A stretch of 13,691 nucleotides of DNA from assembly GCA_934182615.1 (NCBI GenBank), contig CAKPRO010000018.1:1-13691 (forward strand), in the 5' to 3' direction. Positions 1 to 5,604 of the stretch are shown one piece after another; position 1 is the first letter of the stretch; the number at the start of each line of letters is the position of its first letter. The stretch comes from an uncultured Bacilli bacterium. Its GTDB lineage: Bacteria > Bacillota_I > Bacilli_A > RF39 > UBA660. Below the pieces are notes generated by a model, which did no database searches, had not been told where the DNA came from, and saw only the letters and a list, made by a program, of their open reading frames with translations. A program made the position numbers and the translations under genes.

Positions 1-134
1 ACAGTACTACCTTCAATACTAATATTAATATTTATATTATCACTACTACTCCATCTATAATAAGCATAAGTACCCCCTATCATAACAACAATTAACCCTA
101 TTATTCCTATTATTAATCCTTTATTATTTTTCAT
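1..134 (-). CDS. N-terminus of a secreted/membrane-anchored surface protein (runs off the left edge)
   Basis: The coding sequence starts at the ATG complementary to 132-134 and is open to the window edge, so only about 44 residues are visible. They are a short Lys/Asn head (MKNNKG), a hydrophobic segment rich in Ile/Gly/Val at about residues 6-20, then TYAYYRWSS and a polar stretch. The layout is a signal peptide or signal anchor. The TYA...WSS motif matches the LRR protein immediately upstream (TYAILTWTSS), so the two look like members of the same exported family. The start is 13 bp after the stop of that gene and is preceded by a modest AGGGGAT-like ribosome binding site, so the two are probably co-transcribed. 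The function of the missing body cannot be judged. Confidence 0.7.
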   Translation of the reverse strand, partial: MKNNKGLIIGIIGLIVVMIGGTYAYYRWSSSDNININISIEGST

Positions 135-147
135 ATCTATCTATCCC

Positions 148-1740
148 CTAACTTGGTTGTCCTGTAGTTACTGTTACTGCATTGTATGTTATCTTTCCAT
201 CGTTTCTAACATTAGTAGTACCTGTTACAAATGTAGTACCAGAATTACCATTTACTGCATTATTCCAGTCAAATGCTTTACCGGTATTATTATATATAGT
301 TTTTAAATTTGGATTGTTTACATATGTTATTTCGTTATATGTACCTGTTTTATTTGTTAATTCAAATGCTCCCGTACCTATACTTGTTAGTTTTGAATTT
401 GAATTTATCAATACATAATTTAAATTATTATATCTAAAAGCATAATATTCTATTGTTACTACGGAAGCAGGTATTATTACACTCGTTAATTTATTATAGC
501 TAAACGCATTACCTCCTATTGTTGTTACTGAATCCGGTATTGCTATATTTGTTAATTGATTCCTTTGAAATGCAATTGTTCCTATCGTTGTTACTGAATC
601 TGGTATTGTTACGCTTGTTAATTGATTACCGGAAAATCCGGACAAATCCGTTACTGAATCTGGTATTGTTACACTTGTTAATTTATTATTGCCAAATGCA
701 TCAACGCCAATTGAAGTTAATGAATTTCCTAATGTTATACTTACTAATTGATTGTTGTAAAATGCTTTTGCACCAATTGATGTTACTGAGTCTGGTATCA
801 CTACTGTCGTTAATTTATTATATTCAAAAGCTGAATCACCAATTGAAGTTATTGTATTTGGAATTGAAATTTTAGATATTTCGGTTATACCTTCACAAAC
901 ATATCTACCGGCATTCGATATATAGTGGTAATTTTCACACGCGAAGCCAGCATTTATTTTAGTGATTTTGTAACCATCTATTTCTTCTGGAATTTTAACA
1001 TCAGTTATGACTTCATAATTATTTGAATTACCACTATAACAATTATAGTTGGCTAAAGATGCTGTTTTATTTGTTTCGTCTTTATTGCTAAGTGTAAAGC
1101 AATAATCAGGTGTAGGAAGATTTCCTTGTTCTGCATCAGCACTTATATTTCCTTGAAATGTTGCTGATGTTATACTATTACCTGCAGATACACTATCTAC
1201 AAATATTACAATTAAATATTTATTTAATTCAGTATTTGATAATTGCTCTGTTACTAATTTTATTGTACCTGTATTAGTAATTGGCTTAGAATCAATCATT
1301 TCAAATGATTGCCCTTTTAAATTTTCTATTGTTAATTTATCATTGCTAAGATTACTTGTATTTCTTAATAATGCATAGCCTAAAGCACCATTACTATCTC
1401 CGCCTTCTTTAAATGAATCAGATAAAGTAGTCACATTTAAATATAATGAACCATATCCTTCAATGGTACATGAAGATTTTATACCTAAATTTGCATAAGA
1501 TAATCCCATACCTTCCTTTATAACGAAATTATCATTACCATCAAATGATTCTCTTACATTAATTAATTTTAAATTACCACTTATATCTTGTCCTTTAGTG
1601 TAATCTATAGTAAAACAACCACTTGTTAATCCTATATTTATCTTACTACTTGTCCATGTTAGTATAGCATATGTTAATCCTGATATAGCTAGTATTAATA
1701 TTGTTACTCCTAGTATTATTAATTTCTTTTTCTTTTCCAT
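148..1740 (-). CDS. BspA-like leucine-rich-repeat (LRR_5) surface protein, 530 aa
   Basis: The start is the ATG at 1740, behind a good GAAAGGAAG ribosome binding site. Residues 1-28 are a Lys-rich head plus a hydrophobic segment (signal peptide or anchor), followed by TYAILTWTSS. Residues about 35-205 form a non-repetitive extracellular-type region rich in Ser/Asn/Thr. Residues about 293-460 hold seven to eight LRR_5-type repeats of the form IPDSVTxIGxxAFxxNxLTSV, with a 22-residue period. One unit (residues 359-378, IPDSVTDLSGFSGNQ) is two residues short and lacks the usual IGxxAF core. No LPXTG-type sorting signal is visible at the C-terminus, which ends in a Thr/Val-rich tail, so anchoring would have to be through the N-terminal segment. 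Family members act as adhesins or binding proteins on the cell surface; a specific ligand cannot be inferred. It is expressed from the promoter at 2033-2061 through a long structured leader. Confidence 0.88.
   Translation of the reverse strand: MEKKKKLIILGVTILILAISGLTYAILTWTSSKINIGLTSGCFTIDYTKGQDISGNLKLINVRESFDGNDNFVIKEGMGLSYANLGIKSSCTIEGYGSLYLNVTTLSDSFKEGGDSNGALGYALLRNTSNLSNDKLTIENLKGQSFEMIDSKPITNTGTIKLVTEQLSNTELNKYLIVIFVDSVSAGNSITSATFQGNISADAEQGNLPTPDYCFTLSNKDETNKTASLANYNCYSGNSNNYEVITDVKIPEEIDGYKITKINAGFACENYHYISNAGRYVCEGITEISKISIPNTITSIGDSAFEYNKLTTVVIPDSVTSIGAKAFYNNQLVSITLGNSLTSIGVDAFGNNKLTSVTIPDSVTDLSGFSGNQLTSVTIPDSVTTIGTIAFQRNQLTNIAIPDSVTTIGGNAFSYNKLTSVIIPASVVTIEYYAFRYNNLNYVLINSNSKLTSIGTGAFELTNKTGTYNEITYVNNPNLKTIYNNTGKAFDWNNAVNGNSGTTFVTGTTNVRNDGKITYNAVTVTTGQPS
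361..864 (-). repeat. 66-nt tandem repeats coding the LRR units
   Basis: The LRR units are also repetitive at the DNA level. The plus strand shows repeated blocks such as gttactgaatctggtattg at a period of about 66 nt, most alike between roughly 520 and 680. One unit is 60 nt instead of 66. Such in-frame repeats can expand or contract by recombination without breaking the frame. Confidence 0.75.
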
Positions 1741-1764
1741 GATATCTTCCTTTCTGACATAGTA

Positions 1765-1811
1765 AAAGACTATGAAAGACTAGTATTACTACTAGTTACT
1801 TCATAGTCTTT
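1765..1811 (-). promoter_or_regulatory. Nested hairpin in the 5' leader of the LRR gene
   Basis: Perfect 12-bp arms (aaagactatgaa, 1765-1776, and ttcatagtcttt, 1800-1811) enclose a second inverted repeat (ctagta 1780-1785, tactag 1790-1795). It overlaps the last codons and stop of the 50-aa ORF and ends about 25 nt before the LRR start codon. Only four U follow the stem, so it is a poor terminator on its own. It could be an attenuator or an RNA-stability element. Confidence 0.55.
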
Positions 1812-1922
1812 ATCTATATTATTATTTTTATTTATACTTAAGTTAGATTTTAGATATAAAGTTGGTAATAAATACCCCCCCCCATTTTCTACAAACGAAT
1901 GTATGCTGCTTGTTAAGTTCAT
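1770..1922 (-). CDS. 50-aa short ORF in the leader of the LRR gene; resembles a C-terminal surface-protein fragment
   Basis: An ATG at 1922 follows a near-ideal ribosome binding site (GAGAGGAGG, 1931-1939, 8-nt spacer) and is open for 50 codons to a TAG at 1770-1772. The peptide starts MNLTSSIHSFVENGGG, has no signal peptide and contains YLLPTLYLKSNLSI. From memory, that segment resembles the C-terminal 'RPxLYLKS' tail seen in large surface proteins of gut Bacillota, so this may be a leftover fragment that kept a start site rather than a true leader peptide. The three glycines are encoded by a pure G9 tract. Its stop codon lies inside the hairpin at 1765-1811 and 29 nt before the LRR start, so its translation could influence that hairpin. 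Real translation is plausible; function is unknown. Confidence 0.5.
   Translation of the reverse strand: MNLTSSIHSFVENGGGYLLPTLYLKSNLSINKNNNIDKDYEVTSSNTSLS
1875..1883 (-). repeat. G9 homopolymer (C9 on the plus strand) inside the 50-aa ORF
   Basis: Nine consecutive C on the plus strand, read as three Gly codons on the minus strand. This is a striking run in such AT-rich DNA. Gain or loss of one G would end the short ORF after about ten further codons, and neither shifted frame joins the LRR gene. Confidence 0.9.
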
Positions 1923-1949
1923 ATTTATTACCTCCTCTCAATCGTGATG

Positions 1950-2013
1950 TTGATTTGCGAATTAATTGGGATCGAAAGCTCTCAAATTATTTGGGATCTC
2001 AATTACAAATCAA
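1950..2013 (-). promoter_or_regulatory. Long imperfect stem-loop in the 5' leader, upstream of the 50-aa ORF
   Basis: The arms caaatcaa (2006-2013) and ttgatttg (1950-1957) are perfectly complementary. They continue inward as gatctcaatt (1995-2004) against aattgggatc (1964-1973) with one mismatch. The apical part carries a small CAAAT/ATTTG hairpin. The element sits between the predicted start of transcription (about 2026) and the ribosome binding site at 1931-1939. I do not recognise a known riboswitch core in it. Confidence 0.5.
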
Positions 2014-2032
2014 TTCTCTTACTTATGAATAA

Positions 2033-2061
2033 ATGATATCATAAATAAAAAATAAATTCAA
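2033..2061 (-). promoter_or_regulatory. Sigma-A type promoter of the surface-protein operon
   Basis: On the minus strand: TTGAAT (2056-2061), a 17-bp spacer, and TATCAT (2033-2038) preceded by TGA, i.e. an extended -10. Predicted transcription start is near 2026, giving a leader of about 285 nt before the LRR gene. Confidence 0.6.
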
Positions 2062-2157
2062 TATATTTGGAAATATTTTTATTAAAAAATGTATTAACCC
2101 CGAATATTATATATATGGTTGATATCCATTTTAAAACTTAGAATAAGGTTTAAAATA

Positions 2158-2208
2158 ACCTCTAAGATTATAGCTTAGAGGTAAAACAAAAAGCAACCCT
2201 AAGGTTAC
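2158..2208 (-). terminator. Tandem terminator hairpins after the spore-protein gene
   Basis: First hairpin on the minus strand: GTAACC-TTAG-GGTTGC (2193-2208), followed by TTTTTGTTTT (2183-2192), a good intrinsic terminator. A second 9-bp perfect stem ACCTCTAAG/CTTAGAGGT (2158-2166 and 2174-2182) follows at once with a weaker TATTTT tail. They close the spore-protein transcript and isolate it from the downstream surface-protein promoter. Confidence 0.75.
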
Positions 2209-2222
2209 TTTCTATATATTAA

Positions 2223-2432
2223 CTACTTGTTTTGGTAGTTAGATCCACTAATTTGGTTTTGTCCTAATCTTACTAATCTTTTAGTAATTTCTCCACCAAC
2301 TGATCCATTAGCTCTTGAAGTTGTATCTGGTCCTAAATTAACACCAAACTCGTTAGCTATTTCATATTTCATTTTATCGATAGCTTGTTTAGCTCCAGGT
2401 ACTACCATTTTGCTATTTGTATTGTTACTCAT
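2223..2432 (-). CDS. Alpha/beta-type small acid-soluble spore protein (SASP), 69 aa
   Basis: SASPs coat the chromosome inside the dormant spore, push the DNA towards an A-like form and protect it from UV and heat. At germination they are cut by the GPR protease and supply amino acids. The sequence has both family signatures: the first helix with the GPR cleavage site (KYEIANEFGVNLGPD, about residues 27-41) and the second block TSRANGSVGGEITKRLV (about residues 43-59). The length is typical for the family. The ATG at 2432 follows a perfect AGGAGGTGAAAC ribosome binding site. The gene stands alone between its own promoter region and tandem terminators, as expected for a forespore-specific unit. 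It is the strongest evidence that the organism makes endospores. Confidence 0.96.
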   Translation of the reverse strand: MSNNTNSKMVVPGAKQAIDKMKYEIANEFGVNLGPDTTSRANGSVGGEITKRLVRLGQNQISGSNYQNK

Positions 2433-2454
2433 TATGTTTCACCTCCTACACTAA

Positions 2455-2484
2455 TAGGTTGTGAATTATTAAGTATTTAATACA
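2455..2484 (-). promoter_or_regulatory. Possible forespore (sigma-F/G-like) promoter of the SASP gene
   Basis: Minus strand: TGTATT (2479-2484), 17 bp, CAACCTA (2455-2461). This partly fits the sigma-G pattern TGAATA-N17/18-CATACTA and lies 22 nt before the SASP start. The match is imperfect, so it is offered mainly because SASP genes are normally sigma-G dependent. Confidence 0.35.
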
Positions 2485-2506
2485 TATATTTTAATGGTAA
2501 TTTTTA

Positions 2507-3679
2507 CTAAATATCAAACTTAGTATTATTTCTTTTAATTTCAATTACTTCTCTACTATCAACAGCTTCATCTATAAGAGAATTAAAATCAAAACTCTTT
2601 TCATATAGTATAGCTTTATCCATATTAGGATTAATAACAGGATGTTTAGGTAAGAAGATAGTACAACAATCTTCATAAGGAAGTATTGATGTTTCATAAG
2701 TACCAATCTTTCTCGATATATCTATAATTTCTAATTTATCTAAACATGCTACTGGTCTAATAACAGGTACATTAGTTACACTATTAATAACTCTCATACT
2801 AGTTAAAGTTTGACTAGCAACCTGTCCAACACTTTCACCATTTATAAGACATAGACAAGAAGTTTTTTCCATGATTTTTTCACTTATCCTATACATCATT
2901 CTACGCATTATGGTTATCATATATGTAGGGTCGATATTTTTATATATCGCCTCCTGTAAAGCAGTAAACTTCACCACATTTAAAGTAATACTCGAATCAT
3001 ATTTTGTAAGTTCTTCCACTAGTTTTTTGACTTTATTCTTAGCCATTACACTAGTATGTGGAGGAGATTCAAAATAAACACATTCTATCTTGATTCCCCT
3101 TTTCATAGCAAGATAACCTGCTACTGGGGAATCAATTCCTCCTGATAACATAAGGAGACCTTTACCTGCTACTGAAACAGGATAACCGCCTGATGCTTTT
3201 ATTTCTTTATGATATATATAAGTATAATCTTTTCTTATTTCTATATGTAATAAATAATCAGGATTATGAACATCTACTTTTTTATTAGGAATATTTCTTA
3301 ATATCAAAGAACCAATCCTTCTAGAAAAATCCATACTAGGAATAGGAAATGATTTATCACTTCTAGTAGTTTCTACTTTAAAAGTATTAAATTCTATATT
3401 TTTAGCTACTTCAAGTACATTAGCTTCTATTTCCTCAGTATTAGTATTAACACGAGTAGCTACTACTATACTATGAATACCAAAAATATTTTTAAGTATA
3501 TCAACTACTTCATCAATATTTTCTTCTGTCTCAATATACATTCTATCTCTTGTTTTAATAATATTAACTTTATAATTTATTAAAGCTTTTTTTATATTAT
3601 TATATAGTATATTAATAAATACTTTTCTATTATCTTTCTTAGTAGTTAATTCTCCATATTTAATTAATATTATTTTCAT
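2507..3679 (-). CDS. thiI: tRNA 4-thiouridine sulfurtransferase ThiI
   Basis: ThiI adenylates U8 of tRNA and transfers sulfur to make 4-thiouridine; in many bacteria it also supplies sulfur for the thiazole of thiamine. At 390 aa it has the short Gram-positive form: an N-terminal ferredoxin-like region, a THUMP domain (about residues 55-165), and a PP-loop ATP-pyrophosphatase domain with SGGIDSP at 179-185 and GESVGQVASQT at 281-291. A PYEDCCTIFLPKHP block lies at about 334-347, and there is no C-terminal rhodanese domain. Such proteins take sulfur directly from a dedicated cysteine desulfurase, which is not in this window. The gene begins 9 bp after the last pilin-like gene with a weak ribosome binding site, so it seems to ride on that operon. 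No clear terminator follows it. Confidence 0.95.
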   Translation of the reverse strand: MKIILIKYGELTTKKDNRKVFINILYNNIKKALINYKVNIIKTRDRMYIETEENIDEVVDILKNIFGIHSIVVATRVNTNTEEIEANVLEVAKNIEFNTFKVETTRSDKSFPIPSMDFSRRIGSLILRNIPNKKVDVHNPDYLLHIEIRKDYTYIYHKEIKASGGYPVSVAGKGLLMLSGGIDSPVAGYLAMKRGIKIECVYFESPPHTSVMAKNKVKKLVEELTKYDSSITLNVVKFTALQEAIYKNIDPTYMITIMRRMMYRISEKIMEKTSCLCLINGESVGQVASQTLTSMRVINSVTNVPVIRPVACLDKLEIIDISRKIGTYETSILPYEDCCTIFLPKHPVINPNMDKAILYEKSFDFNSLIDEAVDSREVIEIKRNNTKFDI

Positions 3680-3688
3680 TTACATCAC

Positions 3689-4093
3689 TCACTTCTCTAT
3701 GCTACTACAATCTATTGTTTCTGATAAACAATATTTTGTATCATTATTTTCTTGCCATATTAATTTTTTTTGACTACTGTCGTAGTGGACGTAGCCACAT
3801 AATGTTTTAGTGTCACTAAAGGGATCTAGTATCTCGTCTCTAGTTATTAAACTATCACAAAATAGTTTTTGAAGGGTTATTTCATCAGAAGGATTATAGG
3901 TATTTTTATGATTATTAGTATATGTTTCTGCTGACGAAATAATTAGATTTATTTTTTCTTTCTTTTCTTTATCTTTACTTCTTTCTATTGTTGAAGTAAC
4001 TGTCGGTATAGCTATTGCCATTATGACTAATAATATTACTACTACCGCTAATAACTCTATTAGGGTAAAACCTTTTCTATTTAACTTTTGCAT
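3689..4093 (-). CDS. Type IV pilin-like protein (prepilin N-terminal methylation motif), third of three
   Basis: This 134-aa protein begins MQKLNRKGFTLIELLAV. That is a short basic leader, the prepilin peptidase site G8|F9 with Glu at mature position 5, and a hydrophobic helix to about residue 31. The globular part has the block LFCDSLITRDEILDPFSDTK...CGY (two Cys) and a second Cys pair near the end, a pattern shared with its two upstream paralogues. Proteins of this kind are cut and N-methylated at the membrane and assemble into competence/type IV pseudopili or a type II secretion-like fibre. The assembly ATPase, membrane platform and peptidase are not in the window. It starts at an ATG with a TAGGAG ribosome binding site whose TAG is the stop of the preceding pilin gene. 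Whether it is a major or minor subunit cannot be told. Confidence 0.85.
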   Translation of the reverse strand: MQKLNRKGFTLIELLAVVVILLVIMAIAIPTVTSTIERSKDKEKKEKINLIISSAETYTNNHKNTYNPSDEITLQKLFCDSLITRDEILDPFSDTKTLCGYVHYDSSQKKLIWQENNDTKYCLSETIDCSSIEK

Positions 4094-4104
4094 TTTATTT
4101 GCTC

Positions 4105-4524
4105 CTAAGATAGTTTTTTACATGGTTCACAAGAATAATTTTCAGGAACACAACTTGATTCGTATCTAGCATCACCAGGAGATACTTCAACCCATTTAAT
4201 GCTTTCTCTTGTTCCCTCAATATAACCACATAATGTTTTGCTACTATCAAATGGATCTAATACTTCTTCTCTAGTAATCTTGCCATTACATATTAGACAT
4301 AATAAACTATATTCTGCTTTTTCTCCTTCTGGTATGTAAAGATTTTTACCTTCACTTTCCGCCGCTGAAATAATTAAGTTTATTTCTTTATTTTTTTGTT
4401 TTTCTTTACTTTTTTCTGAAGTTGATGTTATACTCGGTACTGCTACTGCCATTATGACTACTAATATTACGATAACTACTAATAACTCTACTAAGGTGAA
4501 TCCTTTCTTATTTAATTTTTGCAT
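4105..4524 (-). CDS. Type IV pilin-like protein, second of three
   Basis: This 139-aa paralogue of its neighbours starts MQKLNKKGFTLVELLVV and has the KKG|FTLVE prepilin peptidase site and a transmembrane/assembly helix to about residue 31. The globular domain keeps the ITREEVLDPFDSSKTLCGY core. The C-terminal region is the most Cys-rich of the three (additional Cys in CLIC and in the final SCEPCKK stretch), which suggests extra disulfide bonds outside the cell. The ATG at 4524 has an AAGGAGG ribosome binding site. It lies 18 nt after the stop of the first pilin gene and its stop overlaps the ribosome binding site of the third, so translation of the three is closely linked. Confidence 0.85.
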   Translation of the reverse strand: MQKLNKKGFTLVELLVVIVILVVIMAVAVPSITSTSEKSKEKQKNKEINLIISAAESEGKNLYIPEGEKAEYSLLCLICNGKITREEVLDPFDSSKTLCGYIEGTRESIKWVEVSPGDARYESSCVPENYSCEPCKKLS

Positions 4525-4542
4525 TCTTATTCCTCCTTAATC

Positions 4543-4935
4543 TTAATTTGATATATTATTACAATCTATATTACTTGGAAGACAATATTGTGTACTTCCT
4601 GTTACTTCTACCCACATTGATGCTTGTCTGTTACTGATTACATATCCACAGATAGTTTTATTTTTGTTAAAAGGGTCGACTATATCTTCTCTTGTTATTA
4701 ATTTAGAACAATATAATTTATCTAATGTTATCATTCCACTAACATCTTCGTGATCGGATACATATATTTTAGCGGCCGCTACTACAATATTTTCTATCTG
4801 TTTTTTTTGTTTTTCTTTACTTCTTTCTACTGAAGAAGTAATACTTGGTATGGCTATTGACATTATAACTCCTAATATAATGACTACTACTAATAGTTCT
4901 ACTAAAGTAAATCCCTTTTTATTTAATTTTTTCAT
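4543..4935 (-). CDS. Type IV pilin-like protein, first of three
   Basis: This 130-aa protein starts MKKLNKKGFTLVELLVV, with the prepilin peptidase site after G8, Glu at mature position 5, and a hydrophobic helix to about residue 31. It then has a globular part with LYCSKLITREDIVDPFNKNKTICGYV and a C-terminal Cys pair (QYCLPSNIDC). I chose the ATG at 4935 over the in-frame GTG at 4944. The sequence AGGTG (4942-4946) is a usable ribosome binding site for the ATG, and the GTG lies inside it, almost at the predicted transcription start. It is the first gene of a four-gene transcript ending with thiI. The protein resembles ComGC/GspG-type pseudopilins in layout, but it is not assigned to a specific one. 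Confidence 0.85.
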   Translation of the reverse strand: MKKLNKKGFTLVELLVVVIILGVIMSIAIPSITSSVERSKEKQKKQIENIVVAAAKIYVSDHEDVSGMITLDKLYCSKLITREDIVDPFNKNKTICGYVISNRQASMWVEVTGSTQYCLPSNIDCNNISN

Positions 4936-4952
4936 TTGCTTCACCTAAGTTA

Positions 4953-4981
4953 AGTATAAAGTATTTTTATCTTTATATCAA
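4953..4981 (-). promoter_or_regulatory. Promoter of the pilin-like/thiI operon
   Basis: Minus strand: TTGATA (4976-4981), 17-bp spacer, TATACT (4953-4958). The predicted start near 4946 gives a very short leader of about 11 nt before the ATG at 4935. Confidence 0.75.
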
Positions 4982-4987
4982 TACTTT

Positions 4988-5285
4988 TTGAATATATTTA
5001 TTAATTATTTTTTTATTTTTACATATAATATTAATGTTGATTCTAATGTAAAAAAAGAAGCAACAGAACTATTTAATAGTTTAGGATTAAACATGAGTAC
5101 TGCGATTAATTTATTTTTAAGAAAGTCTATTAATGAAGGCGGTATACCATTTGAAATAAAAAAATCCTAAACCTACTAGAGAACTTAAAAAGGCTTTAAA
5201 GGAAGCAAAAAAAATTGAGAACGGGGAAATTAAAAGTAAAGGTTATCACAATATAGACGAATTATTTGAGGATTTGAATAAATGA
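4988..5285 (+). pseudogene. DinJ/RelB-family antitoxin, frameshifted
   Basis: The frame at about 5024-5164 encodes the N-terminal ribbon-helix-helix part (NINVDSNVKKEATELF, then LGLNMSTAINLFLRKS and GGIPFEIK), a classic DinJ/RelB sequence that binds operator DNA. It stops early at the TAA 5168-5170. The rest of the antitoxin, starting PKPTRELKK and ending DELFEDLNK at the TGA 5283-5285, continues in the next frame. Removing one A from the A7 run at 5158-5164 would give a continuous FEIKNPKPTREL. The upstream end is also poor: there is no ATG and no ribosome binding site before NINVDSN, only a TTG at 4988 that would add an odd hydrophobic head. The lost C-terminal part is the region that wraps and neutralises the toxin. 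It could be a real pseudogene, an assembly error, or a case rescued by slippage on the A-run. Confidence 0.8.
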
Positions 5286-5578
5286 ATAAAACCAAGTATG
5301 AGATTCACTACACAAAGAAATTCAAAAAACAATATAAAAAAGTTGTTAAACAAAATAAAGATTTAAAAAAATTAAGATATATTGTTGAAACTTTATCTAA
5401 TGGTAACTCTTTAGAAGAAAAATATAAAGACCATAGTTTAATAGATAACAAAAATTTTAATGAATGCCGTGAATGTCATATTGAACCAGATTGGTTACTT
5501 ATTTATAAATATATTGACGAGAAACTTATTCTTTTGCTAATGAAAACATGTAGCCATAGTGAACTATTTAAAAAATAG
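5282..5578 (+). CDS. yafQ: YafQ-family type II toxin (mRNA interferase)
   Basis: YafQ toxins are RelE-fold ribonucleases that cut mRNA on the translating ribosome and are normally held inactive by DinJ. The 98-aa sequence has the usual length and keeps the residues typical of active members: the His of KDHSL (about residue 46), RECHIEPDWLLIYK with its His, Asp and Trp (about residues 63-76), and the SHSELF His/Phe near the C-terminus. Its ATG overlaps the antitoxin's proper TGA (ATGA, 5282-5285). Its own ribosome binding site is weak, so its translation should depend on ribosomes finishing the antitoxin. With the antitoxin frame broken, that coupling would be lost and the toxin may be made only weakly. 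The stop codon lies in the shared terminator. Confidence 0.88.
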   Translation: MNKTKYEIHYTKKFKKQYKKVVKQNKDLKKLRYIVETLSNGNSLEEKYKDHSLIDNKNFNECRECHIEPDWLLIYKYIDEKLILLLMKTCSHSELFKK

Positions 5579-5604
5579 AATTACTTTTATAGTAACTCTA
5601 TTTT
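5572..5604. terminator. Bidirectional terminator between yafQ and mutS
   Basis: The arms aaaatagaattact (5572-5585) and agtaactctatttt (5591-5604) enclose a 5-nt loop. The single mismatch is A-C in the plus-strand RNA but a G-U pair in the minus-strand RNA. A T-rich tail follows on the plus side, and the A-rich 5569-5575 gives U on the minus side. The stop codons of both yafQ (5576-5578) and mutS (5598-5600) are inside the arms. Confidence 0.8.

Noticed and set aside
520..850. Regularly spaced repeats resembling a CRISPR array
   Set aside because: Repeats and 'spacers' form one continuous coding frame with a 22-residue period; the spacers are not unique sequences.
182..875. Leu/Val-rich open frames on the plus strand opposite the LRR gene
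   Set aside because: They are produced by the periodic codons of the repeats on the minus strand and lack ribosome binding sites.
2871..3077. Plus-strand open frame inside thiI
   Set aside because: Antisense to the conserved PP-loop domain of thiI, without a ribosome binding site.
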